This document shows, in pieces, positions 1 through 6,459 of a DNA stretch of 8,388 bases (position 1 is its first letter; every line of letters starts with the position of its first letter). The stretch is taken from NCBI GenBank assembly GCA_003585735.1, contig NQOH01000006.1:53225-61612 (forward strand), given 5' to 3'. The translations under genes and the position numbers were made by a program. Source of the DNA: Gardnerella kenyensis (GTDB lineage: Bacteria; Actinomycetota; Actinomycetes; Actinomycetales; Bifidobacteriaceae). The notes under the pieces are model-generated. The model searched no databases, had not been told where the DNA came from, and saw nothing but the letters and a program-made list of their open reading frames with translations.

Positions 1-753
1 AATTAAGTAAATTCTTTGCTTACTCACCCACTCGTTAGATCCAGAAATACTAATATTGTTAGATTTTAGAAGAAATATTGGCGAGAAAAATAGTAGCCAC
101 GCTGTAGCAGACGCAACAATTGCAACAAGCAGAACAATTAAAAGTCTTTTAAGTGTGAATTGCAAATAAGCAGATTTACGTTCTTTTAAGCGCTCGCGGA
201 AATTCGCCATACGCGGACGAGTCATCATTCCAAGAGATCCGGATGTTTGGCTTAAAGTTTTCTTTACAAAATCTAGCTTTGGAAGAAGCCTAGCATCCAC
301 AAAACTGCCTTGATTGTGCTTTTCTTTATTGCTTACAACGCGCATTTCATCAGTTCGCTGATTAATTATATTGTTTTGTTCGCGCTGAGATTTTTTAATA
401 GAAAAAATTGACCTAGGCTTAGCTAAATGATTTTTAATTACGCGCGTTTTAGCAGCACTAGTTTTAATTACTCGAGTTTTAGCAATACTAGGTTTAGCAA
501 TACTAGGTTTAGCAATACTAGGTTTAGCAATACTAGTTTTAGAAATACTAGATTTATCGACTCCAGATTTACTAGAATTCTGCTTAATTGTGTGAGATTT
601 AGCAGTACGCGGCTTAGTTATATAAGATTTACTAATACGAGATTTAGTAATACGCGATTTAACAGCTCTAGCTAAATTAAGGCTTGAAACGGTACGCGGA
701 TGCGGCTTATTTGCAGCACTGTCATCTGACTCGCTTGGCTTTACGCTACCCAT
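1..753 (-). CDS. ftsQ: Cell division protein FtsQ (5' part; C-terminal end off the left edge)
   Basis: FtsQ is a bitopic membrane protein that recruits and scaffolds the FtsB/FtsL part of the divisome. The frame is open from the ATG at 753 to the window edge, giving 251 residues. Residues 1-31 are a polar leader. Residues 32-116 are 17 Lys-led pentapeptides. Residues 117-191 are a basic linker ending in a MTRPRMANFRERLKE-type segment. Residues about 203-225 form one hydrophobic membrane helix (RLLIVLLVA through LLFFSP). The sequence NNISISGSNEWVS from residue 232 looks like the first strand of the extracytoplasmic POTRA domain. The ATG at 753 is favoured by a GAAAGG ribosome site 7 nt upstream and an in-frame TAA further upstream. 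The cytoplasmic tail of about 200 residues is far longer than the roughly 25 residues of E. coli FtsQ. The call rests on the position after murC, the topology and the POTRA start. The beta domain is not visible here. Confidence 0.88.
   Translation of the reverse strand, partial: MGSVKPSESDDSAANKPHPRTVSSLNLARAVKSRITKSRISKSYITKPRTAKSHTIKQNSSKSGVDKSSISKTSIAKPSIAKPSIAKPSIAKTRVIKTSAAKTRVIKNHLAKPRSIFSIKKSQREQNNIINQRTDEMRVVSNKEKHNQGSFVDARLLPKLDFVKKTLSQTSGSLGMMTRPRMANFRERLKERKSAYLQFTLKRLLIVLLVAIVASATAWLLFFSPIFLLKSNNISISGSNEWVSKQRIYLI
406..660 (-). repeat. 15-bp periodic array encoding 17 Lys-led pentapeptides in FtsQ
   Basis: Read on the minus strand in the ftsQ frame, this stretch divides exactly into 17 units of 15 bp, and every unit starts with a Lys codon. 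The peptides in order are KSRIT, KSRIS, KSYIT, KPRTA, KSHTI, KQNSS, KSGVD, KSSIS, KTSIA, three copies of KPSIA, KTRVI, KTSAA, KTRVI, KNHLA and KPRSI. Position 2 is Ser, Thr or Pro in 15 of 17 units. Position 3 is Arg or Ser in 12. Position 4 is Ile or Val in 11. There are 17 Lys and 6 Arg against a single Asp, so the segment is strongly basic. Units at 481-540 are almost identical at DNA level, while the outer units have diverged. This is the pattern expected of an array that grew by tandem duplication from the centre. Confidence 0.95.
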
Positions 754-760
754 ACCGTTA

Positions 761-766
761 CCTTTC
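761..766 (-). promoter_or_regulatory. Ribosome binding site of ftsQ
   Basis: GAAAGG on the minus strand lies 7 nt before the ATG at 753. It fixes the start of the long-tailed FtsQ form upstream of the repeat array. It sits in the 57-nt spacer after murC, the longest intergenic gap in the window. That spacer otherwise holds only AT-rich sequence and a short imperfect palindrome (CTTAA-A-TTAAG at 781-791) too weak to call a terminator. Confidence 0.7.
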
Positions 767-810
767 AAAAACTTTAATCTCTTAAATTAAGCCGACTTTA
801 GCAAATAAGA

Positions 811-2382
811 TTACAATGCACCTAGCATAACAGACGTCATAGCAGTAATACTTCCTGCACCAACAGTAAGAAGCACATCTCCAGATTTTGCGCGATTAGC
901 TAGCTTCAACGCAGCTTCACGCATATCGTCCACCGCTTCCATCGGCACGCTAATTTCCTGATTTTTAGTAGCTTCAACGATTGTTGACGCATGAATATTC
1001 GCAAAATCTTCCTGCTTTTCTCGAGCAGGGAAAATGCCTGTAACAATCACATCGTCCGCTAAAGCCAAAGCCTTCGCAAACTCCTTCGCAAAAGCGCGCG
1101 TGCGAGAGAATAAATGCGGTTGGAATAGCACACGAAGAGAAGCGTCAGGGTAACGCCTTCTTGCAGCACGCAAAAGCGCCTCAATTTCTGTTGGGTGATG
1201 CGCATAATCATCCACAACCGTTACGCCATTAACGCATCCGCGAATATCAAAACGACGCGAAGCTCCCCTAAAACTTTTAGCGCCGCGCGCAGCATCTTCC
1301 GGACTCATACCAAGCAATACTGCAGCAATAATAGCCGCCGAAGCATTCAACGCATTATGCAATCCTGGAATAAGCAAGCTGACTTTTACGACGCAAGAAT
1401 CCTCACTTTTCACAATATTTTTTGGCAAAACAAGCGTAAATTCTTCCATACCGCTAAAAGCTTGCTCGCTTTCATGCTCAATTGCAGCAAACATTGCTAG
1501 CTTTTGCACGCGCTCGCTTACTGAAAGCTTCCAAGTATCCGCGCTACCGTAAGCCACAGTAGAACGCAAAGAATCATCCGACATTGCTTCAAGCACTTGG
1601 CGAGCGCCATCATCGTTTGCGCATATTATTACGTTTTTAATTGCGTGACTTACGTGTTCAACAAAAGCTTCTCGATATTTTTCGCCAGATCCGTAATGAT
1701 CTAAGTGATCCGCTTCTGCATTTGTTACGATTGCTATTTCTGGATGGTATTTTTCAAAGCTTCCGTCCGATTCGTCTGCTTCGGCAACCATAACGCTTCC
1801 ATTTCCTGCGTGGCCGCCGTCTATTACACTGCCGTCTGCTGCTTGAATTGATCCGCCTATTGCATAGCTTGCGTCCGCAAGTTCTCCAGTTCCAGAAACG
1901 TTTAATATGTGAGCTAGAAGTGAGCTAGTTGTGGTTTTTCCATGCGCTCCAGCAACAGTTACGCCGCGTTTTGAAGAAAGCAGTAAAGCGAGAATATCGC
2001 TTCTGTGCACAAGTTTTACGCCACGCTTATGCGCTTCTACAATTTCGGGATTGCTTGGTTTAATTGCGCTTGAATATACGAGCACATCCGCGTTCATAAC
2101 ATGAGAAGCATTCTGACCAATTTGTACTTCAACGCCTAATTCTTGCAAGCGTTGAGTGTGATCATTTTCTTCTTTATCGCATCCGCTAACTTTTACGCCT
2201 TCTTCGTGAAGCATTTCCGCAAGCACGCTCATACCGGCACCACCTATGCCAATAAAATGAACTCGCCCAAGCGAAGAAAGGCTTTGCGAATTGCTAAATG
2301 CTGCTTTTACAGGATTTAAGTCAATATTTTCCGAGTCAATATTTTCACATAATGGATTCATGCTATTTACGCTTGTCATCAT
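811..2382 (-). CDS. murC: UDP-N-acetylmuramate--L-alanine ligase MurC
   Basis: MurC adds L-Ala to UDP-MurNAc using ATP, the first amino-acid step of the cytoplasmic stem-peptide pathway. From the chosen start it is 523 residues. Visible motifs are the UDP-binding GIGGAGMS (45-52), ATP loop GAHGKTTTS (145-153), EADESDGSF (201-209), NAEADHLDHY (221-230), HNALNASAA (342-350), SRRFDIRG (375-382), DDYAHHPTEI (391-400), QPHLFSRT (421-428) and GAGSIT (508-513). All three Mur ligase domains are therefore complete. The frame stays open upstream to 2490, but that extension lies inside murG. The start is probably one of two consecutive ATGs at 2382 and 2379, after a weak AAAGAAAGCGG. An ATG at 2361, 1 nt past the murG stop, is possible but has no clear ribosome site. 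The start overlaps murG by 17-20 nt, suggesting coupled translation. The N-terminal tail before residue 40 is polar and includes a duplicated ENID(S/L) pentad. Confidence 0.95.
   Translation of the reverse strand: MMTSVNSMNPLCENIDSENIDLNPVKAAFSNSQSLSSLGRVHFIGIGGAGMSVLAEMLHEEGVKVSGCDKEENDHTQRLQELGVEVQIGQNASHVMNADVLVYSSAIKPSNPEIVEAHKRGVKLVHRSDILALLLSSKRGVTVAGAHGKTTTSSLLAHILNVSGTGELADASYAIGGSIQAADGSVIDGGHAGNGSVMVAEADESDGSFEKYHPEIAIVTNAEADHLDHYGSGEKYREAFVEHVSHAIKNVIICANDDGARQVLEAMSDDSLRSTVAYGSADTWKLSVSERVQKLAMFAAIEHESEQAFSGMEEFTLVLPKNIVKSEDSCVVKVSLLIPGLHNALNASAAIIAAVLLGMSPEDAARGAKSFRGASRRFDIRGCVNGVTVVDDYAHHPTEIEALLRAARRRYPDASLRVLFQPHLFSRTRAFAKEFAKALALADDVIVTGIFPAREKQEDFANIHASTIVEATKNQEISVPMEAVDDMREAALKLANRAKSGDVLLTVGAGSITAMTSVMLGAL
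2317..2346 (-). repeat. 15-bp tandem duplication in the murC N-terminal tail
   Basis: The units 2332-2346 and 2317-2331 match at 13 of 15 positions and encode ENIDS followed by ENIDL in MurC (residues 13-22 from the ATG at 2382). The unit length is the same as in the ftsQ array. It lies before the Rossmann fold, in a region not expected to be catalytic. Confidence 0.8.
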
Positions 2383-3580
2383 TTCCGCTTTCTTTTGCGA
2401 TTTCAAGAATACGCTTTGCCATAACGTCTGCAGCGTTGCGAATACCGTATTTCCAAGCGTTTTCACGCATATTTTGTAAGCGTTTCGCATCTTTTAATAA
2501 TGCTAAACCTTCGCTTCGCAACCATTCTTCATTAAAATCGGCATCATCTACTATTACTGCTCCCCCAGCTTTCGCCACAGGCTCCGCATTAAAACGCTGC
2601 TCGCCGTTGCCAATAGGAAGCGGCACGTAAACTGCTGGCAATCCTAGAGCAGAAATTTCGGCAACGGTTCCAGCTCCCGACCTGCAAATAACTAAATCTG
2701 CACAAGCAAAAGCCCAGTCGATTCTTTCCAAGTATTCCGCAATATGATAATCGCCTTTTCCAGCATTTTCAGGATTAATATCGTTTATTTGAGATTCCCC
2801 AGCTTGATTTGCAACAATATTTCGCACTTCTTTAGATTTTGCGCGACCAGTTAAGTGAATTATTTGCGCGTATTCAAGTAAGTCTTTCGACGCTTTAGCA
2901 ACAGATAAATTAATACTTTTAGCGCCTAAAGATCCGCCAGTAACAAGCAATATTGGTTTAAGCGGATCTAATCCTAGATTGCGAGCGCCTTCAGTGCGTG
3001 CAAGATCCGGATTTTCTTCTATTTTTTTGCATAATTTTGCAATTGTTGGCCTTAATGGTAAGCCAACGCGTTTAGTTATAGCACCTTTTTTAGCGCGCAA
3101 ACCTGTATTTTCGTAAGCGCTGCCTATTTCTGTAGCCCAGCGAGCACCAAGCTTATTGGCCATTCCAGCTTTTGCATTCTGTTCGTGAATAATAATTTTA
3201 ATATGCTTAGAATGCGCTTCTGAATACACAGGTGCAGAAGCGTAACCGCCGAAGCCTACAACAATATCTGCTTTTCGCTTTTTTAGAATATTTGCGACTT
3301 TGCGTTTTTCACGCATCCAGCGAATTGGGAATTTAAGAGCACTGAGATTTGGTTTTCTAGGGAACGGCACTTTTTCAATAGTGTCAAGTTCGTATCCTGC
3401 TTGAGGAACAAGATTTTTTTCTAATCCTACTGCCGTTCCAATAACGCTAATATGCGCGCTAGAGTCGTAATTTTTAATCGCGTCTGCAACTGATAGCAAC
3501 GGATTAACGTGTCCTGCAGTTCCCCCACCTGCGAGCACAATATGCACTTCTTTTTTATTAGTATTTTCAGGATTCATCAT
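2363..3580 (-). CDS. murG: UDP-GlcNAc:lipid I N-acetylglucosaminyltransferase MurG
   Basis: MurG is a peripheral membrane GT-B glycosyltransferase (family GT28). It transfers GlcNAc from UDP-GlcNAc to lipid I, making lipid II on the cytoplasmic face. The protein is 405 residues. Diagnostic motifs are the first glycine-rich loop GGGTAGHVNPLL (18-29), GFGGYASAPV (109-118), HEQNAKAGMANKLGAR (132-147), the second glycine-rich loop TGGSLGAKSIN (214-224), and the donor-binding block CRSGAGTVAEISALGLP (299-315) with GNGEQRFNAEPV (324-335). It is longer than the roughly 355 residues of E. coli MurG. Part of the excess is a hydrophilic stretch at about 255-278, and the C-terminus is basic. Two consecutive ATGs (3580, 3577) follow an AAGG ribosome site at 3586-3589, so the start is uncertain by one codon. 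The gene begins 10 nt after ftsW stops, and its 3' end overlaps murC. Confidence 0.96.
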   Translation of the reverse strand: MMNPENTNKKEVHIVLAGGGTAGHVNPLLSVADAIKNYDSSAHISVIGTAVGLEKNLVPQAGYELDTIEKVPFPRKPNLSALKFPIRWMREKRKVANILKKRKADIVVGFGGYASAPVYSEAHSKHIKIIIHEQNAKAGMANKLGARWATEIGSAYENTGLRAKKGAITKRVGLPLRPTIAKLCKKIEENPDLARTEGARNLGLDPLKPILLVTGGSLGAKSINLSVAKASKDLLEYAQIIHLTGRAKSKEVRNIVANQAGESQINDINPENAGKGDYHIAEYLERIDWAFACADLVICRSGAGTVAEISALGLPAVYVPLPIGNGEQRFNAEPVAKAGGAVIVDDADFNEEWLRSEGLALLKDAKRLQNMRENAWKYGIRNAADVMAKRILEIAKESGNDDKRK

Positions 3581-3585
3581 TGTTA

Positions 3586-3589
3586 CCTT
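3586..3589 (-). promoter_or_regulatory. Ribosome binding site of murG
   Basis: AAGG on the minus strand lies in the 10-nt gap just after the ftsW TAA stop. It is 5 nt from the ATG at 3580 and 8 nt from the second ATG at 3577, so spacing does not decide firmly between them. Confidence 0.6.
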
Positions 3590-3590
3590 A

Positions 3591-4832
3591 TTATTTTGAT
3601 ACTTTCAGCTGAGGATTGGCACGCATAAGACCATCAGCTACACCAATTGCAATTAAACACATAACAAGCGAAGAACCGCCAGCAGACACGAACGGCATAG
3701 GAACTCCCATAACCGGCAATATTTGCACAACTACGAGAATATTAACTAAGCCTTGGCCCACAATCCAAGTTGCAATGCACATTAGCGTAATAGAAATAAA
3801 CTTTGATTCCGCTTGTAACGCTGAAGAAAGTATGCACCAGCCGATTATTATGTATAGCAAAATTACGGCAGACGCAACTAAGAATCCCATTTCTTCGCCA
3901 ATAATTGCAAAAATAAAATCGTTATGCGCGTAAGGTAAATAATTCCACTTTTCGCGAGAGTTACCAATACCAACGCCTAATAATCCGCCTGAAGCCATTG
4001 CGTATTGAGCGTGAATTGCTTGGAAGCACACGCCTTTTGCAGATTTTGCGTCACATCCTTGCAAAGTTGCAAGAATACGTCTCATGCGGTTGTGGCTTGT
4101 TAATACGAGTAATCCAACCATAAAAATAGCCACAAAAATGCTTAAAATAAGCCATTTAGTAGGAAATCCTCCTAAATAGAATGCTATAAGCGCAATCAAA
4201 ATAATAATTAAAGCGGTACCAAGATCCTTACCGGCAATAACTAGAAGAAGCGAAACACCAAGACCAGATACTGCAGGAATATACGCTCGCATTTGCACAC
4301 GCTCATACGCTTGTTTTGCTGCAAGAAGCGCTATTGGTAGCCAAATACACATCGCAAGTTTAGTAATTTCTGCAGGCTGCAATGTTATAGGTCCGAAAGC
4401 AATCCAACCTGCGTTACCGTTTACTTCTCGTCTTAAGCCTGGCACAAACGTGAAAAACTGCGCAATTGCTGCAACAGCATAAATAACAACTATATATTTG
4501 CGATAGTAGTTGATTGGCACTCTGGAAGCAAAAATATAGCCTATTAAGCCCAAAATGCAGTAAATTGTTTGGTTTACGCCCTGGCCCCATGGAGCTACGC
4601 CGTAAGTAATCATTGTTACGGATGAGCTAGAAAATACCATAAATAAGCCAAATATTGACAATATGACTACTGATATTCTTAAGCCCAGCAAGCACCAAAG
4701 AGGATTAGTCAAATTTTTCCATCCAAAATAGCGCTTAATCAATAAATCTTGATCTTGATCCTGCTTTTCAACGCTTTTTTTATGCACTAATGAGCGAAAC
4801 CACTTAGTCGGCTTATTATTGTTGAACACCAT
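3591..4832 (-). CDS. ftsW: Septal peptidoglycan glycosyltransferase FtsW (SEDS family)
   Basis: FtsW is a polytopic SEDS-family polymerase that joins lipid II into glycan strands at the septum, working with a cognate class B PBP. From the ATG at 4832 it has 413 residues with about ten hydrophobic segments, after a basic, Gln/Asp-containing cytoplasmic start. SEDS motifs are GNAGWIAFGP with LQPAE (139-155), GKDLGTA (201-207), ASGGLLGVGIGNS (280-292), AHNDFIFAIIGEE (302-314) and PMPFVSAGGSS (378-388). The Asp at about 305 matches the conserved essential SEDS aspartate. FtsW is preferred over RodA because of its place between murD and murG. The frame extends upstream to an ATG at 4895, but those 21 residues overlap murD by 80 nt. 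The 4832 start overlaps murD by 17 nt with only a weak GGGT upstream, so coupling to murD translation is likely. The next codon, GTG, is another possible start. The C-terminal tail is short, ending soon after the last helix. Confidence 0.93.
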   Translation of the reverse strand: MVFNNNKPTKWFRSLVHKKSVEKQDQDQDLLIKRYFGWKNLTNPLWCLLGLRISVVILSIFGLFMVFSSSSVTMITYGVAPWGQGVNQTIYCILGLIGYIFASRVPINYYRKYIVVIYAVAAIAQFFTFVPGLRREVNGNAGWIAFGPITLQPAEITKLAMCIWLPIALLAAKQAYERVQMRAYIPAVSGLGVSLLLVIAGKDLGTALIIILIALIAFYLGGFPTKWLILSIFVAIFMVGLLVLTSHNRMRRILATLQGCDAKSAKGVCFQAIHAQYAMASGGLLGVGIGNSREKWNYLPYAHNDFIFAIIGEEMGFLVASAVILLYIIIGWCILSSALQAESKFISITLMCIATWIVGQGLVNILVVVQILPVMGVPMPFVSAGGSSLVMCLIAIGVADGLMRANPQLKVSK

Positions 4833-6438
4833 GATTATGCACCCATCGTTGAGATTCTTGAGCAAAGCGATTACCGCGATCGGCGTACGAAACAAATTGA
4901 TCCATAGAAGCGCACGCAGGAGCTAGCAATACAACATCGCCATAAGTTGCGTAAGCGCCAGCAGCTTCTATTGTTTTGCGCATAACATCTTGGCCAAACG
5001 AAGAGTTTGCTTGAACAGGATTACTATGCTCGATGCTATCCAAAACCGCGTCATCAATTCCATTATACGATTTAGCGTAAGAACCGTCTGGAGCAACAAT
5101 TGTTACAGGAATATTAGGAGCAGACGTATGAATAGCTTCAACAATAGGACGCTGATCTACGCCAATAACAACAATTGCTTTTATAACATGCTTCTGCTTA
5201 GAAATAAGATCTTCAAAATGGCTTCCTTTTGCTAATCCGCCTGCAATCCAAACAACAGAGTTATTTGCAAAACTTGACAAAGAAGCAGCTGCAGCAAAAG
5301 CGTTAGTAGCTTTAGAATCGTCAACAAATCTTATGCTTTTTAAAACGTTATTATCTAAGGATTTAAGTGTTGCAACAGTTTGAATACGATGCCCTCCAGG
5401 AGCAAACTCGCACAAAGCTTTTAGAACATTTTCAATATTGTTGCTGCTGCTATTATTGCTGTTGTTGCAGTTGTTAATTAAGCCAAGAACTAAAGCCAAA
5501 GCAGTAAGAGCGTCCGCAAGAAGATGCGGGTAGACTGTGCCGTCCGGCTCGCATAAATGCTTTAAATCACGCAAAGCTACAATACGCTTCGGCTCACCTT
5601 CAACACCACCTGCAACACCACTGTTGTCAACAATCCAACCGTCTTTAACGCCGATTTCACCGGGCTTAGGCTCCTCCAAAGTAAAACCAATACGCTTGCA
5701 ACCTTCTGCAACTTTTGCGTTTTTAGCTAAATCTTTAACGCGAGCATCTTGAGCATTATAAACTAAAGCTTTAGTAACATTATTAAATACTTTTGCTTTA
5801 TCGTTAGCGTAAGCATCCATGCCACCATGCCAATCCAAATGGTCGGCCGTAATATTAGTAATAGCAGCACAATCAAGAGCTAAAGAATCAGTAAAATGCA
5901 TTTGGAATGAGCTTAATTCCACGCATAAAGCGTCATGCTCAGCTTCCAAAGATGCGCAAGAAACAGATTTTCCAATATTTCCCACAGCTGGAGCGTCTAA
6001 TCCACAAGCGGTAAGCATTGCAGAAGTCATTTCGGTAGTTGAAGTTTTACCGTTCGTGCCAGTAATTCCAATCCAATAAGCTGGCTTTTTAGTGCGAGTA
6101 GAATTTACGCGCAACCTCCAAGCTAATTCAACTTCGCTCATTACTGGAATATTGTGAGAAGCAGCATCAAGTAAAAATTGTGTACGCGGATTGAATACTG
6201 GCGACGTAACAACAGCATCAATAGTATTCCAATCAATAGCTGAAAAATCGTGAATGTCAGCTTCCGGTTTATTCTCGTCAGCAGTTATTGCTTCGCATCC
6301 AACAGTGCGTAAAACTTCAGCAGCTCCACGACCAGATATTCCAAGACCTGCTACAAGAACACGATTGAATTTAAATGCGTTGTTTTTAGCGCAAAGTTTA
6401 GAAGAAACAGACGCATCATCACTCATACGAGTATTCAT
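4816..6438 (-). CDS. murD: UDP-N-acetylmuramoyl-L-alanine--D-glutamate ligase MurD
   Basis: MurD adds D-Glu to UDP-MurNAc-L-Ala with ATP. The 540 residues hold the whole three-domain fold. VLVAGLGISGRGAAEVL (27-43) is the UDP-binding Rossmann start. GITGTNGKTST (124-134) is the ATP loop. ELSSFQM (174-180), NITADHLDWHGG (195-206) and a Lys near 214 (NDKAKVF) fit the central domain, the Lys being the probable counterpart of the carbamylated lysine. FAPGGHRIQ (345-353), FVDDSKATN (371-379) and LAPACASMDQF (505-515) with RGNRFAQ (521-527) belong to the C-terminal domain. It is about 100 residues longer than E. coli MurD. The excess includes an Asn/Ser run at 322-334 and a hydrophilic stretch near 451-485. 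The ATG at 6438 has a GGAAGG ribosome site 7 nt away. It follows mraY by 21 nt and runs into ftsW. Confidence 0.95.
   Translation of the reverse strand: MNTRMSDDASVSSKLCAKNNAFKFNRVLVAGLGISGRGAAEVLRTVGCEAITADENKPEADIHDFSAIDWNTIDAVVTSPVFNPRTQFLLDAASHNIPVMSEVELAWRLRVNSTRTKKPAYWIGITGTNGKTSTTEMTSAMLTACGLDAPAVGNIGKSVSCASLEAEHDALCVELSSFQMHFTDSLALDCAAITNITADHLDWHGGMDAYANDKAKVFNNVTKALVYNAQDARVKDLAKNAKVAEGCKRIGFTLEEPKPGEIGVKDGWIVDNSGVAGGVEGEPKRIVALRDLKHLCEPDGTVYPHLLADALTALALVLGLINNCNNSNNSSSNNIENVLKALCEFAPGGHRIQTVATLKSLDNNVLKSIRFVDDSKATNAFAAAASLSSFANNSVVWIAGGLAKGSHFEDLISKQKHVIKAIVVIGVDQRPIVEAIHTSAPNIPVTIVAPDGSYAKSYNGIDDAVLDSIEHSNPVQANSSFGQDVMRKTIEAAGAYATYGDVVLLAPACASMDQFVSYADRGNRFAQESQRWVHNHGVQQ
5437..5475 (-). 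repeat. Trinucleotide-rich Asn/Ser run within murD
   Basis: Thirteen codons, nearly all AAC, AAT or AGC on the minus strand, encode an Asn/Ser run with one Cys (MurD residues 322-334). It sits just before the FAPGGHRIQ motif, at the junction between the central and C-terminal domains. The triplets read as degenerate GTT/GCT repeats on the plus strand, which suggests expansion by slippage. Confidence 0.85.
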
Positions 6439-6445
6439 ATTGAAG

Positions 6446-6451
6446 CCTTCC
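6446..6451 (-). promoter_or_regulatory. Ribosome binding site of murD
   Basis: GGAAGG on the minus strand lies 7 nt before the ATG at 6438, in the 21-nt gap after the mraY stop. It supports that start over the later Met at residue 5. Confidence 0.75.
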
Positions 6452-6459
6452 GATTTTTA

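Noticed and set aside
427..675. Plus-strand open frame of 82 codons with RFSNT-like pentads, resembling a pentapeptide-repeat protein
   Set aside because: It is the antisense reading of the 15-bp ftsQ array, so any frame through it shows five-residue periodicity. The Arg before the central Phe does not fit the usual Asp/Asn of that family, the ribosome site is weak, and ftsQ explains the region fully. An automatic annotator could miscall it.
781..791. Palindrome CTTAA-A-TTAAG after murC as a terminator
   Set aside because: The arms are only five A/T-rich base pairs around one base, with no stable stem or following T-run. It is too weak to call.
1195..1500. Plus-strand open frames opposite murC and the other genes (also near 2298-2630, 3616-3933, 4990-5235, 5537-5752, 5819-6079, 6254-6463, 6713-6913, 7241-7444 and 7590-7778)
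   Set aside because: All are antisense to well-supported genes with complete motifs, show no recognisable domains, and have compositions expected of complementary-strand reading.
2383..2490. N-terminal extension of MurC by 36 residues (start at 2490)
   Set aside because: The extension lies entirely inside the murG coding region and resembles no Mur ligase N-terminus. ATGs at 2382/2379 give the expected length.
4833..4895. N-terminal extension of FtsW by 21 residues (start at 4895)
   Set aside because: It would overlap murD by 80 nt across the conserved MurD C-terminus, whose frame is clearly coding. The 4832 ATG is more economical.
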